Source: an uncultured Niabella sp. (GTDB lineage: Bacteria > Bacteroidota > Bacteroidia > Chitinophagales > Chitinophagaceae). From it: a stretch of DNA of 64,000 bases. Position 1 is the stretch's first letter, and each line of letters begins with the position of its first letter. The stretch is taken from NCBI GenBank assembly GCA_934486785.1, contig CAKSQK010000008.1, positions 1 through 64,000 of the forward strand, read 5' to 3'. The notes below the pieces were generated by a model. That model had not been told where the DNA came from and did no database searches. It saw nothing but the letters and a program-made list of their open reading frames with translations. A program made the position numbers and the translations under genes. This document shows, one piece after another, positions 53,188 through 61,488 of this stretch.

Positions 53188-54606
53188 ATGCAAAAAATAA
53201 AAATTGTTACAACCGTAAAGTCTATGCTGGCAGATGTGTTTACGCCTGTAGGCATTTACCTGCGGCTGCGCGACAGGTTCAGGGATACCATTTTGCTGGA
53301 AAGCACCGATAATCATGCTGCAGAAAACAGTTGGAGCTTTATTGGTGTCAATGCAATTGGTGGTGTTGAAATTTCTGCAGGCGATGCCATTGACCTGAAG
53401 TTGCCGGGGCAAACCGCACAACAGATTGAGCTTAACAAACAGCAAAAAGTGGTGGATGTGCTGAATAATTTCATGCAGCAGTTTGAAGTGACGCCAGCGG
53501 CTGAAAAAGAAGCCCGATATGCCCAGGGGTTGTATGGCTACACTACATACGATGCCATCCGTTTTTTTGAAACCATACCGGCAGCTCATTTTAAAAATAC
53601 AGCCGGCGATATACCGCTGATGCGTTACCGGTTATACCAGTACGTCATCTGCATCAATCATTTTAAAGATGAATTGTTCATATGTGAAAATCATATTGAA
53701 GGAACGCCTTCCGAGGCAGATGTGCTGCTCTCGCTGATCCGCGGCAAAGACGTGCCGGTGTATCCTTTTCAGGCTGTTGGCAGCGAAAGCTCAAACATGA
53801 CGGATGAAGATTATCGGCAAATGGTGGCGCGGGGTATTGCACACTGCCACCGCGGAGATGTATTCCAGATCGTGCTGAGCCGCCGGTTCTCACAAAAATT
53901 TACAGGTGATGAACTGAACGTGTACCGCGCGTTGCGCAACATCAATCCTTCGCCTTACCTTTTTTATTTTGATTATGGCGATTACAAGTTAATGGGCTCT
54001 TCACCCGAATCACAACTGATCATTCACAACGGGAAAGCCATTGTGCACCCTATTGCCGGAACTGTTAAACGCACCGGCGATGAAAAGTTAGATGCGCAGG
54101 AAACCATTCGCCTGCAAAATGATCCCAAAGAAAATGCAGAGCACGTGATGCTGGTAGACCTGGCCAGGAACGACCTCAGCCGCGGCTGTACCAATGTGAA
54201 GGTGAGCCATTTTAGGGAAACACATTTTTACTCGCACGTCATTCACCTGGTAAGCGAGGTTACCGGCGATGTGGCGCCAGGCGCCAACCCGTTTGAACTG
54301 TTTGGCAAAACCTTTCCTGCAGGCACTTTGAGCGGTGCGCCTAAGATAAGGGCAATGGAGATCATCAGCGGACTGGAACCCACGGCACGCAGCTTTTACG
54401 GAGGCGCGGTGGGCTTTATGGGCTTTGACGGAAGCTGCAACCAGGCCATCATCATCCGCAGTTTTTTAAGCCGTAACAACACGCTCATTTCGCAGGCCGG
54501 CGCCGGTGTAGTGGCCGCCAGCCAGCCCGAAAGTGAACTGCAGGAAGTGAACAATAAACTTGGCGCGTTAAAAAAGGCCATCATAGCGGCCGAGCAGATT
54601 CAATAA
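53188..54606 (+). CDS. trpE: Anthranilate synthase component I
   Basis: TrpE makes anthranilate from chorismate using ammonia from TrpG. The 472 residues contain an N-terminal regulatory region and the C-terminal chorismate-binding domain: GDVFQIVLSRRFS (about 222), SPYLFYFDYGDYKLMGSSPE, HPIAGTVKRTGDE, LVDLARNDLSRG and the closing AGAGVVAASQPESE. The chorismate-binding signature PAGTLSGAPKIRAMEII (about 374-390) is intact. The feedback-binding LLES-type motif appears as ILLESTDN near residue 32. It is the first gene of the operon and is controlled by the leader in front. Confidence 0.97.
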   Translation: MQKIKIVTTVKSMLADVFTPVGIYLRLRDRFRDTILLESTDNHAAENSWSFIGVNAIGGVEISAGDAIDLKLPGQTAQQIELNKQQKVVDVLNNFMQQFEVTPAAEKEARYAQGLYGYTTYDAIRFFETIPAAHFKNTAGDIPLMRYRLYQYVICINHFKDELFICENHIEGTPSEADVLLSLIRGKDVPVYPFQAVGSESSNMTDEDYRQMVARGIAHCHRGDVFQIVLSRRFSQKFTGDELNVYRALRNINPSPYLFYFDYGDYKLMGSSPESQLIIHNGKAIVHPIAGTVKRTGDEKLDAQETIRLQNDPKENAEHVMLVDLARNDLSRGCTNVKVSHFRETHFYSHVIHLVSEVTGDVAPGANPFELFGKTFPAGTLSGAPKIRAMEIISGLEPTARSFYGGAVGFMGFDGSCNQAIIIRSFLSRNNTLISQAGAGVVAASQPESELQEVNNKLGALKKAIIAAEQIQ

Positions 54607-54659
54607 TTTTTTTGTGCCTAAGCGGTAGCACTATTTATTATGCTAAACAGTTAATAAAA

Positions 54660-55229
54660 ATGAAACTTCTTGTTTTTGATAATTACGATTCGTTTACTTA
54701 CAACCTGGTACACCTGGTTGAAAAAATCCTACATCAAAAGGTGGATGTGTTTCGCAACGACCAGATAGCGCTGGAAGATGTGAAACAATATGATAAGATC
54801 ATTCTTTCGCCAGGCCCGGGCATACCTGTTGAAGCCGGCCTGCTGCTGCCGCTGATTAAAGAATATGCTGCCAGCAAATCCATACTGGGTGTGTGTTTGG
54901 GACACCAGGCCATTGGTGAGGCATTTGGCGCGAATCTGGTAAACCTTAAAAATGTTTTTCACGGTGTAGCCACCAATTGCAAGATCGTAGCGAAAGATGA
55001 CCAGCTTTTTAAAGACATACATGGTGGCCTGGAAGTGGGCCGTTATCACTCGTGGGTGGTGGAGAAAGAAACCCTGCCGCAAGACCTGGTGGTGACAGCA
55101 GAAGATGACAACGGCATGATCATGGCCATGCATCATAAAACATACGATGTGCGTGGCGTGCAATTTCATCCCGAAAGTGTATTGACACCGCTGGGAGAAA
55201 CGATCATCAAAAACTGGCTGAACCAATAA
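54660..55229 (+). CDS. trpG: Anthranilate synthase component II (glutamine amidotransferase)
   Basis: TrpG releases ammonia from glutamine for TrpE. The 189-residue protein has the class I amidotransferase triad: Cys in GVCLGHQAIGEAF (about 80) and His and Glu in VQFHPESVLTP (about 169-171). The opening LVFDNYDSFTYNLVH is typical of TrpG/PabA. Because one copy may serve both anthranilate and aminodeoxychorismate synthases, PabA activity is possible as well. The ATG at 54660 is chosen; an in-frame start at 54612 adds 16 residues not found in the family. Confidence 0.96.
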   Translation: MKLLVFDNYDSFTYNLVHLVEKILHQKVDVFRNDQIALEDVKQYDKIILSPGPGIPVEAGLLLPLIKEYAASKSILGVCLGHQAIGEAFGANLVNLKNVFHGVATNCKIVAKDDQLFKDIHGGLEVGRYHSWVVEKETLPQDLVVTAEDDNGMIMAMHHKTYDVRGVQFHPESVLTPLGETIIKNWLNQ

Positions 55230-55268
55230 TATTTTAGTGTATAAAAAAAATTCCCGCCAGGGAACAAT

Positions 55269-56264
55269 ATGATGAAAAAAATTCTCAACTTTTTATTTGA
55301 ACATAAAACGCTTGACCGCGCAATGGCAAAAGAAGCGTTGGTAAACATAGGCAAAGGCGTGTACAACGAGCATGAGATCACCGCGTTCATGACGGTGTAT
55401 TTAATGCGCAGCATTACGTTGCAGGAGCTGCAGGGCTTTAAGGATGCGCTGCTTGAGCTTTGCCTGCCCATCAGCTTCGACGGGCTGAATACCATTGATA
55501 TTGTTGGCACCGGCGGCGACGGAAAAAATACGTTTAATATTTCCACGCTGGCGTGTTTTATTGTGGCCGGGGCAGGGCACAAGGTTACCAAGCATGGGAA
55601 TTATGGCGCTTCCACGGTCAGTGGCTCTTCTAACGTGGTAGAGCAAATGGGCTATCGTTTTAAAAATGAAAACAGCCTGCTGCGCAAAGAACTGGAAGAA
55701 GCCAACATCTGCTTTATGCACGCGCCATTGTTCCATCCCGCGCTGAAAAACGTGGGGCCCATCAGGCGCAACCTGGGCATCAGAACATTTTTTAACATGC
55801 TGGGGCCGCTGGTGAATCCTGCCTTTCCATCGTTCAGTATTATTGGCGTTTACAGTCTTGAAATGGCACGCCTTTATAATTATTTAATGCAGCAGCAGCC
55901 AGAGCGTTATTCCATCATTCATTCGCTGGATGGTTATGATGAAATTTCTTTAACAGGCGACAGCAAGATCATCACGCAGGAAGGAGAAAAAATTTACTCG
56001 GCCATGGAAATGGGTAAGATGGAAGTAAACCCTGAACTGATTGAGGGCGGCGCCACCATAGAAGAAGCTGCGGGCATCTTCAAAAGCATCATCACTGGTT
56101 CAAGCACGCCCGCGCAGGAAGCGGTGGTCATGGCAAATGCAGCCATAGCGCTGCTTACAACGGGAAGCTATGCATCTTATAACGATGCTTTTGCCGCTGC
56201 TGAAGAAAGTCTGAAATCGGGCAGGGCAAACAACTGCCTGAAAAAATTGATTGAATTACAATAA
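55269..56264 (+). CDS. trpD: Anthranilate phosphoribosyltransferase
   Basis: TrpD joins anthranilate and PRPP. The 331-residue protein has the glycine-rich PRPP loop DIVGTGGDGKNTFNIST (about 78-94), the KHGNYGASTVSGSSNV motif (about 109-124) with anthranilate-contacting residues, and the RRNLGIRTFFNMLGPLVNP segment (about 165-183). It begins with two ATG codons in a row, of which either could be used. A small inverted repeat (TTCCC/GGGAA) lies just before the start but lacks a T run. The gene is eight bases ahead of trpC. Confidence 0.97.
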   Translation: MMKKILNFLFEHKTLDRAMAKEALVNIGKGVYNEHEITAFMTVYLMRSITLQELQGFKDALLELCLPISFDGLNTIDIVGTGGDGKNTFNISTLACFIVAGAGHKVTKHGNYGASTVSGSSNVVEQMGYRFKNENSLLRKELEEANICFMHAPLFHPALKNVGPIRRNLGIRTFFNMLGPLVNPAFPSFSIIGVYSLEMARLYNYLMQQQPERYSIIHSLDGYDEISLTGDSKIITQEGEKIYSAMEMGKMEVNPELIEGGATIEEAAGIFKSIITGSSTPAQEAVVMANAAIALLTTGSYASYNDAFAAAEESLKSGRANNCLKKLIELQ

Positions 56265-56271
56265 TACCCGT

Positions 56272-57063
56272 ATGAATATTTTAGATAAAATAGTGGCGCA
56301 TAAAAAAACAGAAGTGGCACAAAATAAAGCGCTCAGGCCTGTTACACTGCTGGAGCAGTCGGTGCACTTTCAATTGCCAGCCCACTCACTGAGTGCTTCT
56401 TTGCTAACAGAACAAACCACCGGGATCATTGCAGAGTTCAAACGCAAATCGCCATCGAAAGGATTTATCAAAGAACACGCCGATGTAAATGAAATTACAT
56501 CAGCATATACAAAATATGGCGCGGCAGGTTTGTCGGTATTAACGGATAACCATTTTTTTGGTGGTTCTGAAAACGATTTGTTACAAGCCCGCGCAAATGA
56601 AATACCCATCCTGCGCAAAGATTTTATGGTAGATGAATACCAGGTGATTGAAGCAAAATCCATGGGCGCAGATGTGATCTTGCTAATAGCCGCCTGCTTA
56701 TCGCCACAACAGGTACAGCACCTTGCGAAAACCGCGTCATCATTGGGTTTGGAAAGCATTCTTGAACTTCATGCAGAAGAAGAACTGGGACATGTGTGCA
56801 ATGAGGTAACCATGGTGGGCATTAATAACCGTGATTTAAAAACCTTCAGTGTTGATATTGAACGCAGCCTGCGCATGGCAGAACAATTGCCTGCAGAAAA
56901 GATCACCATTGCCGAAAGCGGTATTGATAAAACAGAAGATATTCTGCTTTTTAAACAACATGGCTTTAAAGGTTTTTTAATTGGAGAATACTTTATGAAA
57001 CACCAGAATACGCCAAAAGCCTTTGAAGCATTTGTACAAAAACTCAGGCAGGCAACATCATAA
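56272..57063 (+). CDS. trpC: Indole-3-glycerol-phosphate synthase
   Basis: TrpC closes the indole ring from CdRP. The 263-residue TIM-barrel protein has the signature IIAEFKRKSPSKGFI with catalytic Lys (about 53-67), LSVLTDNHFFGGS, ILRKDFMVDEYQV with catalytic Lys (about 117-129), VGINNRDLKTFSVD and IAESGI. The ATG at 56272 is used because an earlier in-frame start at 56251 overlaps the end of trpD and adds a low-similarity tail. It is monofunctional and not fused to TrpF. Confidence 0.97.
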   Translation: MNILDKIVAHKKTEVAQNKALRPVTLLEQSVHFQLPAHSLSASLLTEQTTGIIAEFKRKSPSKGFIKEHADVNEITSAYTKYGAAGLSVLTDNHFFGGSENDLLQARANEIPILRKDFMVDEYQVIEAKSMGADVILLIAACLSPQQVQHLAKTASSLGLESILELHAEEELGHVCNEVTMVGINNRDLKTFSVDIERSLRMAEQLPAEKITIAESGIDKTEDILLFKQHGFKGFLIGEYFMKHQNTPKAFEAFVQKLRQATS

Positions 57064-57078
57064 GAAAAAAATTGAAGT

Positions 57079-57744
57079 ATGAATCCACAGCATTCGGTTA
57101 AGATTAAAGTTTGCGGCATGACAGAAATAGAACAGGTGCGCCAGCTTGAAGCATGGGGCGTGGATTACGCAGGCTTTATTTTTTATGAAAAGTCTCCACG
57201 ATACGCGGCAGGTAAATTAAGCCCTGATGAACTAAAGCAGCTTACCGGTATTCATAAAACAGGGGTTTTTGTAGATGCTGATTATGATGTGGTATTGCAG
57301 ACAGCAGATGCGTACAGCTTAAATGCCGTACAGCTTCACGGAGATGAAACGGCGGATTTTTGCAAGCGCGTGTCATCTTATATTAAAACCATTAAGGCTT
57401 TCAGGGTGACGGGTGAAGAAAACCTGCAAAGCCTTGTTGATGATTACCAGGATGCGGTTGATTATTTTTTATTTGATACCCGGGCAGATGGATACGGCGG
57501 CACGGGTAAAAAATTCAACTGGAATATTTTGAAACAGGTTGCTGTAGGCAGGCCTTATTTTTTAAGCGGTGGCATTGGCCCTGATGATGCGCCTTTGATC
57601 AATGATTTTATTAGCGAAAGCAGGAATGAACTTTATGCTATTGACCTGAACAGTAAATTTGAAACAGCGCCAGGCGTGAAAGACCTTTCAATCCTAAAAA
57701 TATTTTTGGATGAGATCAAAGCAGATCAGGATGACCATCTGTAA
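57079..57744 (+). CDS. trpF: Phosphoribosylanthranilate isomerase
   Basis: TrpF performs the Amadori rearrangement of PRA to CdRP. The 221-residue TIM-barrel protein has catalytic Cys in IKVCGMTEIEQV (about 11-16), the VQLHGDE motif (about 92-98), catalytic Asp in LFDTRADGYGGTGKKFNW (about 133-150), and the phosphate-binding FLSGGIGPDDA and LNSKFETAPGVKD ends. Normal length. The operon stops here: the next gene is on the other strand only three bases away, so trpB and trpA are not part of this unit. Confidence 0.97.
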   Translation: MNPQHSVKIKVCGMTEIEQVRQLEAWGVDYAGFIFYEKSPRYAAGKLSPDELKQLTGIHKTGVFVDADYDVVLQTADAYSLNAVQLHGDETADFCKRVSSYIKTIKAFRVTGEENLQSLVDDYQDAVDYFLFDTRADGYGGTGKKFNWNILKQVAVGRPYFLSGGIGPDDAPLINDFISESRNELYAIDLNSKFETAPGVKDLSILKIFLDEIKADQDDHL

Positions 57745-57747
57745 CAA

Positions 57748-58197
57748 CTAAGCAAATCTTTCTTTTAAAATCTTTGCTGCAATTTTATCAATTGGCAGGC
57801 TCATCACGTCTTCATTAAAATATTCCCAGTCAATAAACCTGAAAATTTCACCCACTTCTACAGGATAAGCAGGGCCTGTATTGTTTACAGCAATGTTCAA
57901 TGGCTGCAACGGTTTAATAACGTAATAAATGGAAATGATCTGGTGAGCATCGTTAAAAGCAGACTGTTGAAAAAAATCTGTGGTGTAAAGATGGTCTACT
58001 ACTGCCACGTCAATATCCAGCTCTTCCTTACACTCGCGCACAATGCAATCTTTTGTTCCTTCGCCCAGCTCTAGCCCGCCGCCGGGAAATTTGGTTACTT
58101 CAAGTAAGTTGTTGTAAATACGTTCATCGCTTACCAGTACCTGTTTCTTATCGTTGATTAATATTCCGTAAACCCTGATGTTGAATGATGTGAGCAT
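57748..58197 (-). CDS. Nudix hydrolase
   Basis: The 149-residue protein carries one Nudix domain, with the box GGGLELGEGTKDCIVREC followed by KEELDI (about 41-66), the metal- and pyrophosphate-binding core. Nudix enzymes hydrolyse nucleoside diphosphates linked to another group, and the substrate cannot be told here. The N-terminal strand ILINDKKQVLVSDERI is typical of ADP-ribose or 8-oxo-dGTP-type enzymes. The start at 58197 lies five bases after the corA stop; a longer frame from 58248 would run into corA and is rejected. It probably shares the corA transcript. Confidence 0.88.
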   Translation of the reverse strand: MLTSFNIRVYGILINDKKQVLVSDERIYNNLLEVTKFPGGGLELGEGTKDCIVRECKEELDIDVAVVDHLYTTDFFQQSAFNDAHQIISIYYVIKPLQPLNIAVNNTGPAYPVEVGEIFRFIDWEYFNEDVMSLPIDKIAAKILKERFA

Positions 58198-58202
58198 GGT
58201 GG

Positions 58203-59141
58203 TTATAACATTTTTTTCCTCAAAGCAAAATAACCGGTAACAATACAAAATACAAGCGAGGCGGCCGAAACCGCATAAAAAGCTGTTTGAGAATTTTCCA
58301 AGCCATTCCTCAGGTTCATACCAAAAATACTGGCCAGCAAAACGGGTATTGTAAGTGCGATGGTGGCAATGGTCAGCCGTTTAAGTACGGCATTCTGGTT
58401 GTTGGCAATAATGCTGGCAAAAGCGTCCATTGAACTGCTTAAAATGTTGGTATAAATGTTGGCCATCTCCAGCGCCTGAGAATTGTCCACCATCAGGTCT
58501 TCCAGGAATTCATTCTCCTCTTCGCTGAGGCGCAGAAAATTGGTACGCATCATTTTGGCCAGCAACAATTCATTCGAGCGCAGCGCTGTTACAAAGTACA
58601 CAAGGCTCTTTTGTATTTTCATCAGCTCCAGCAACTGCTCATTTTTATTGGAATCATAAAGGCGTTGCTCTATAATATTTCTTTTATGATTGATCTCCTT
58701 CAGGTGATCCATAAAATTCTGAACCACTTTTTCAATGATTTTTACAACCATCATCCCGCGCTTTTCAGGCTGGCGGTTTTGAAAGGTGTTCAGGAATTTT
58801 TTAATGGCGGGATTGTCAAAAGAGTTAACCGTTACAATGTGGTTGTGCGTTAAAATAATACTGATGGGAATGGTAATGTAATAAGCGTCGCTGTCGTTGA
58901 AAGAATGATTTTCCGTGGGCGTTTTAATCACCACCAGCCGCACGTTGTCATCTTCTTCATAGCGGCTGCGTTCGTCAATATCCAGCGAGTCTGAAAGAAA
59001 GTCGAGCGGTATTTCCAGGTCTTCAGATAATTTAATGAACTCTTCCTGTTTCAGCGGCGGCGTCACATTCACCCAAATGTCATTTTCAGGCGTATCAACT
59101 TCTACCGTGTGGTGGTCAATATTTTTTAAATATTTAATCAT
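58203..59141 (-). CDS. corA: CorA-family divalent cation transporter
   Basis: CorA-type pentamers carry Mg2+ (or Co2+, Ni2+) across the inner membrane. The 312-residue protein has a large cytoplasmic N-terminal domain with long helices, then two transmembrane helices at the C terminus. The filter motif GMN lies at about 274-276, in SIFGMNLRNG, between them. A basic ALRKKML tail closes it. The gene sits two bases behind dapF and ahead of the Nudix gene, so dapF-corA-nudix is likely one operon. Assignment to Mg2+ rather than Zn2+ is by default. Confidence 0.93.
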   Translation of the reverse strand: MIKYLKNIDHHTVEVDTPENDIWVNVTPPLKQEEFIKLSEDLEIPLDFLSDSLDIDERSRYEEDDNVRLVVIKTPTENHSFNDSDAYYITIPISIILTHNHIVTVNSFDNPAIKKFLNTFQNRQPEKRGMMVVKIIEKVVQNFMDHLKEINHKRNIIEQRLYDSNKNEQLLELMKIQKSLVYFVTALRSNELLLAKMMRTNFLRLSEEENEFLEDLMVDNSQALEMANIYTNILSSSMDAFASIIANNQNAVLKRLTIATIALTIPVLLASIFGMNLRNGLENSQTAFYAVSAASLVFCIVTGYFALRKKML

Positions 59142-59143
59142 AC

Positions 59144-59929
59144 TTACAGTTCTGCAGATCCTTCAAAAACCTTTACAGCAGGGCCTTTCAGCCAGATGTG
59201 GTCATAGCTTCCGTCAGGATGCCTGTTGTACCTCACCGTTAACTGGCCACCCAGCACGTCAATATCAACCGTGTTAAAACCATTTTCATTGTGATAAAAA
59301 ACAAGCGCGGCGGCCGTTACGCCCGTACCGCAGGCATAGGTTTCATCTTCCACACCACGCTCGTAAGTGCGCACGATCAGATGATTGTCATCTTTTACCT
59401 CAACAAAATTTACATTGATGCCTTTTTCGCTAAAATCTTTGTTATACCGGATCTTTCTTCCTTCTTTCACCACGTCCAGCGCCATCACATCATCTGCCAG
59501 TTGCACATAATGTGGCGACCCTGTATTCAACACTTTATCATGATAGTAGTTTGAAATGCCTGCAACATCAATCATTCTCAATGATACCATGCCTTCTTCA
59601 TTATAAATTGCCGCTTCATGAGGACCGTCAACGGCTAAAAACCTGTACTGTTGTTTTACGATGCCGGTGTCGTATGCAAATTGTACAATACACCTGCCGC
59701 CATTGCCACACATGCTGCCTTCGCGCCCGTCGGCGTTATAATAAACCATTTCAAAATCATAACCCTCTTTCTCATTCAGCTTCATGAAACCGTCTGCACC
59801 CACGCCAAAGCGGCGGTTGCATATTTTCTGTATCTGTTCGTGTGTAAGATCATTGTATGCACCTTTACGGTTATCAACCAATATAAAATCATTTCCCGTG
59901 CCCTGGTATTTATAAAAATGGATCTTCAT
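59144..59929 (-). CDS. dapF: Diaminopimelate epimerase
   Basis: DapF converts LL- to meso-diaminopimelate for lysine and peptidoglycan synthesis. The 261-residue protein has both catalytic Cys residues: one in SMCGNGGRCIVQF (about 74) and one in ETYACGTGVTAAAL (about 199-201). The N-terminal FYKYQGTGNDFILVDN matches the family. Length is normal. It begins 29 bases downstream of the nucleoside phosphorylase stop, with an AT-rich gap, and may belong to the same transcript. Confidence 0.97.
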   Translation of the reverse strand: MKIHFYKYQGTGNDFILVDNRKGAYNDLTHEQIQKICNRRFGVGADGFMKLNEKEGYDFEMVYYNADGREGSMCGNGGRCIVQFAYDTGIVKQQYRFLAVDGPHEAAIYNEEGMVSLRMIDVAGISNYYHDKVLNTGSPHYVQLADDVMALDVVKEGRKIRYNKDFSEKGINVNFVEVKDDNHLIVRTYERGVEDETYACGTGVTAAALVFYHNENGFNTVDIDVLGGQLTVRYNRHPDGSYDHIWLKGPAVKVFEGSAEL

Positions 59930-59958
59930 TTTTTTTAATTTAAAACATCCTCAATATA

Positions 59959-60837
59959 TCAAAATTCTGCTGCAAATGTTTCCAGGAATTTTACGATCAG
60001 GCTTTCAATAGCAGCTTTACTGTCTTTGCTGAATTGTTTTGCAATGCGGTTTGCCACAATTACATTCAGCGCCAGGCAGTGGTGGCCTAATAGTTTGCCC
60101 AAACCATAAATAGCCGAGGTTTCCATTTCAAAATTGGTGATCCTGTGTTGCCCGAAGCTGAAATCTGTAAGCCTGTCTATTAGTTGCGCGTTTTGCACAC
60201 CCAGCCTTAACACGCGGCCCTGCGGCCCGTAAAAACCCGGGCATGTGACTGTAATGCCCTGGTGAAAGCCCTGCGCAAAATGTTTTAACAGGGTGGGAGA
60301 GGCGCCGGTAATATAAGGCTGGCCGGTGTAGCCCTGCATTTGCACATGTGTGGCAAACGCGTGTATGAGCTGGTCTTCCTCACCATTTTGCACGTGGCGG
60401 TAAAAATTAAGCAGGTTGTCAATGCCCAGCCCGTGTGTAGAAGCCACAAAGGCATCCACAGGAATATCGGCCTGCAAAGAGCCCGATGTGCCCACGCGAA
60501 TAATGTTTAAGGAAGACAGCACCGGCTTGATCTCCCGCGTTTCAAAATCAATGTTCACCAGCGCATCCAGTTCGTTCATCACAATGTCAATATTATCGGG
60601 GCCAATACCGCTGGATAGGACACTGAGCCTTTTACCATTCACAAGGCCGGTATGCGTTACAAACTCGCGGTGCTGGCGTTTTACTTCAATCGTATCAAAG
60701 TATTTACTGAATTCAAACACACGGCCGGGATCGCCAACGGTAACAACGGTTCCTGCAAGTTCTTCCGGCCTCAGGTCAAGGTGATATACAGCGCCGCGTT
60801 CATTCAATATGAGTTCCGATTCTGCAATACTGGCCAT
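59959..60837 (-). CDS. Nucleoside phosphorylase (uridine phosphorylase-like)
   Basis: The 292-residue protein is of the PNP/UDP phosphorylase family, which cleaves nucleosides with phosphate. It has VTVGDPGRVFEFSKYFD with phosphate-binding Arg near residue 40, LSSGIGPDNIDIVMNELDAL, RVGTSGSLQADIPV and FEMETSAIYGLG near residue 218. Longer than the E. coli enzymes by about 40 residues, as usual in Bacteroidota. Preference for uridine or a purine is not decided. The start at 60837 is chosen, because the promoter at 60871-60901 precludes the frame that opens at 60900. Confidence 0.9.
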   Translation of the reverse strand: MASIAESELILNERGAVYHLDLRPEELAGTVVTVGDPGRVFEFSKYFDTIEVKRQHREFVTHTGLVNGKRLSVLSSGIGPDNIDIVMNELDALVNIDFETREIKPVLSSLNIIRVGTSGSLQADIPVDAFVASTHGLGIDNLLNFYRHVQNGEEDQLIHAFATHVQMQGYTGQPYITGASPTLLKHFAQGFHQGITVTCPGFYGPQGRVLRLGVQNAQLIDRLTDFSFGQHRITNFEMETSAIYGLGKLLGHHCLALNVIVANRIAKQFSKDSKAAIESLIVKFLETFAAEF

Positions 60838-60870
60838 AAAATATTGATTTATGATGAAGGATATATTTAA

Positions 60871-60901
60871 CAAAAATATCCTATTTTTGCAAGCCTTCAA
60901 A
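60871..60901 (-). promoter_or_regulatory. Promoter of the nucleoside phosphorylase gene
   Basis: On the minus strand TTTG (60901-60898), a 19-base spacer and TATTTTTG (60878-60871) match the consensus fully. Transcription would start near 60866, giving a leader of about 29 bases. The -7 box forms a palindrome with the tRNA-Cys box. Confidence 0.8.
60882..60889 (+). promoter_or_regulatory. Candidate -7 box of tRNA-Cys
   Basis: TATTTTTG on the plus strand matches TAnnTTTG and lies 34 bases before the tRNA's first base. No TTTG is found at the -33 position. Together with the opposite box it makes the palindrome 60871-60889. Confidence 0.55.
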
Positions 60902-60923
60902 CAAGAGGAGAAATAAAAAATAA

Positions 60924-60994
60924 GGTCTCGTGGCCGAGTGGCTAGGCAGAGCTCTGCAAAAGCTCGTACAGCGGTTCGAATCCGCTCGAGACCT
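60924..60994 (+). tRNA. tRNA-Cys (GCA)
   Basis: The cloverleaf folds fully. The acceptor stem is GGTCTCG with CGAGACC, the anticodon stem GAGCT with AGCTC encloses loop CTGCAAA with anticodon GCA, and the T stem AGCGG with CCGCT encloses TTCGAAT. The discriminator base is T, as expected for tRNA-Cys. The 3' CCA is not encoded. A terminator follows eight bases later. Confidence 0.96.
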
Positions 60995-61002
60995 CGAAAA
61001 AG

Positions 61003-61026
61003 CCCGCTATTTTAGCGGGTTTTTTT
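61003..61026. terminator. Terminator of tRNA-Cys, possibly bidirectional
   Basis: CCCGCTA pairs with TAGCGGG around a three-base loop and is followed by seven T on the plus strand. On the minus strand GCGGGC is followed by five T, so it may also stop transcripts from the acylphosphatase gene. Between here and 61218 I see no gene. Confidence 0.9.
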
Positions 61027-61218
61027 ATTTAAAAGACTTACTGTAATGATCTGTTGTATGCCGCATCATTCATCGTTCAATGATGTGATGTTTATGTTCG
61101 ATAATTTGTTTCATCCTTCTTTGAGGGCTTGTACCAATCTCCAATAGCCTGTTTGTTTTGATGGTGCCAATGCTTCTTAACAAGGTGTTGCAGCTTTCAA
61201 ACATTGTATTTAAAAAGT

Positions 61219-61488
61219 TTACAGTATTGAAAATTTTTGAAAGGATTGAAGCGGAAGATCTACTACCGTCACATGCGTAACGCGTGCCCTTACCGGCCCT
61301 TGATGGCACCATTGTATCAGGCTGGTTACATCCTGCTCATTACCTGTTGCGTAAATTTCCACGCTGCCGTCAGGTAAGTTTTTTACGGTACCGGTAATGT
61401 TTCTTTTTTCTGCCGCGTGCCTGGTGGCATACCTGTATCCCACGCCCTGCACGCGGCCCCGCACGATGATGTGTTTACTCACTGTCAT
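61219..61488 (-). CDS. acyP: Acylphosphatase
   Basis: The 89-residue protein hydrolyses acyl phosphates such as carbamoyl or acetyl phosphate. The family signature is complete: VRGRVQGVGYRYATRHAA (about 9-26), with the phosphate-binding loop and catalytic Arg, and TGTVKNLPDGSVEIYATG (about 33-50) with catalytic Asn. Length is normal. Its start overlaps the end of the upstream methionine sulfoxide reductase gene by 14 bases, so the two genes form a coupled pair. Confidence 0.95.
   Translation of the reverse strand: MTVSKHIIVRGRVQGVGYRYATRHAAEKRNITGTVKNLPDGSVEIYATGNEQDVTSLIQWCHQGPVRARVTHVTVVDLPLQSFQKFSIL

Noticed and set aside
54729..55226. Minus-strand frame of 165 codons opposite trpG
   Set aside because: It lies entirely antisense to a conserved enzyme and shows no signal or domain.
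55251..55266. Inverted repeat TTCCC/GGGAA before trpD
   Set aside because: A five-base-pair stem without a T run, in the middle of a compact operon. It is too weak to call a terminator or attenuator.
61070..61312. Minus-strand frame of 80 codons in the gap after acylphosphatase
   Set aside because: Its first third overlaps acylphosphatase in another frame, and the rest has no promoter, ribosome site or known motif. I treat the gap 61027-61218 as empty.
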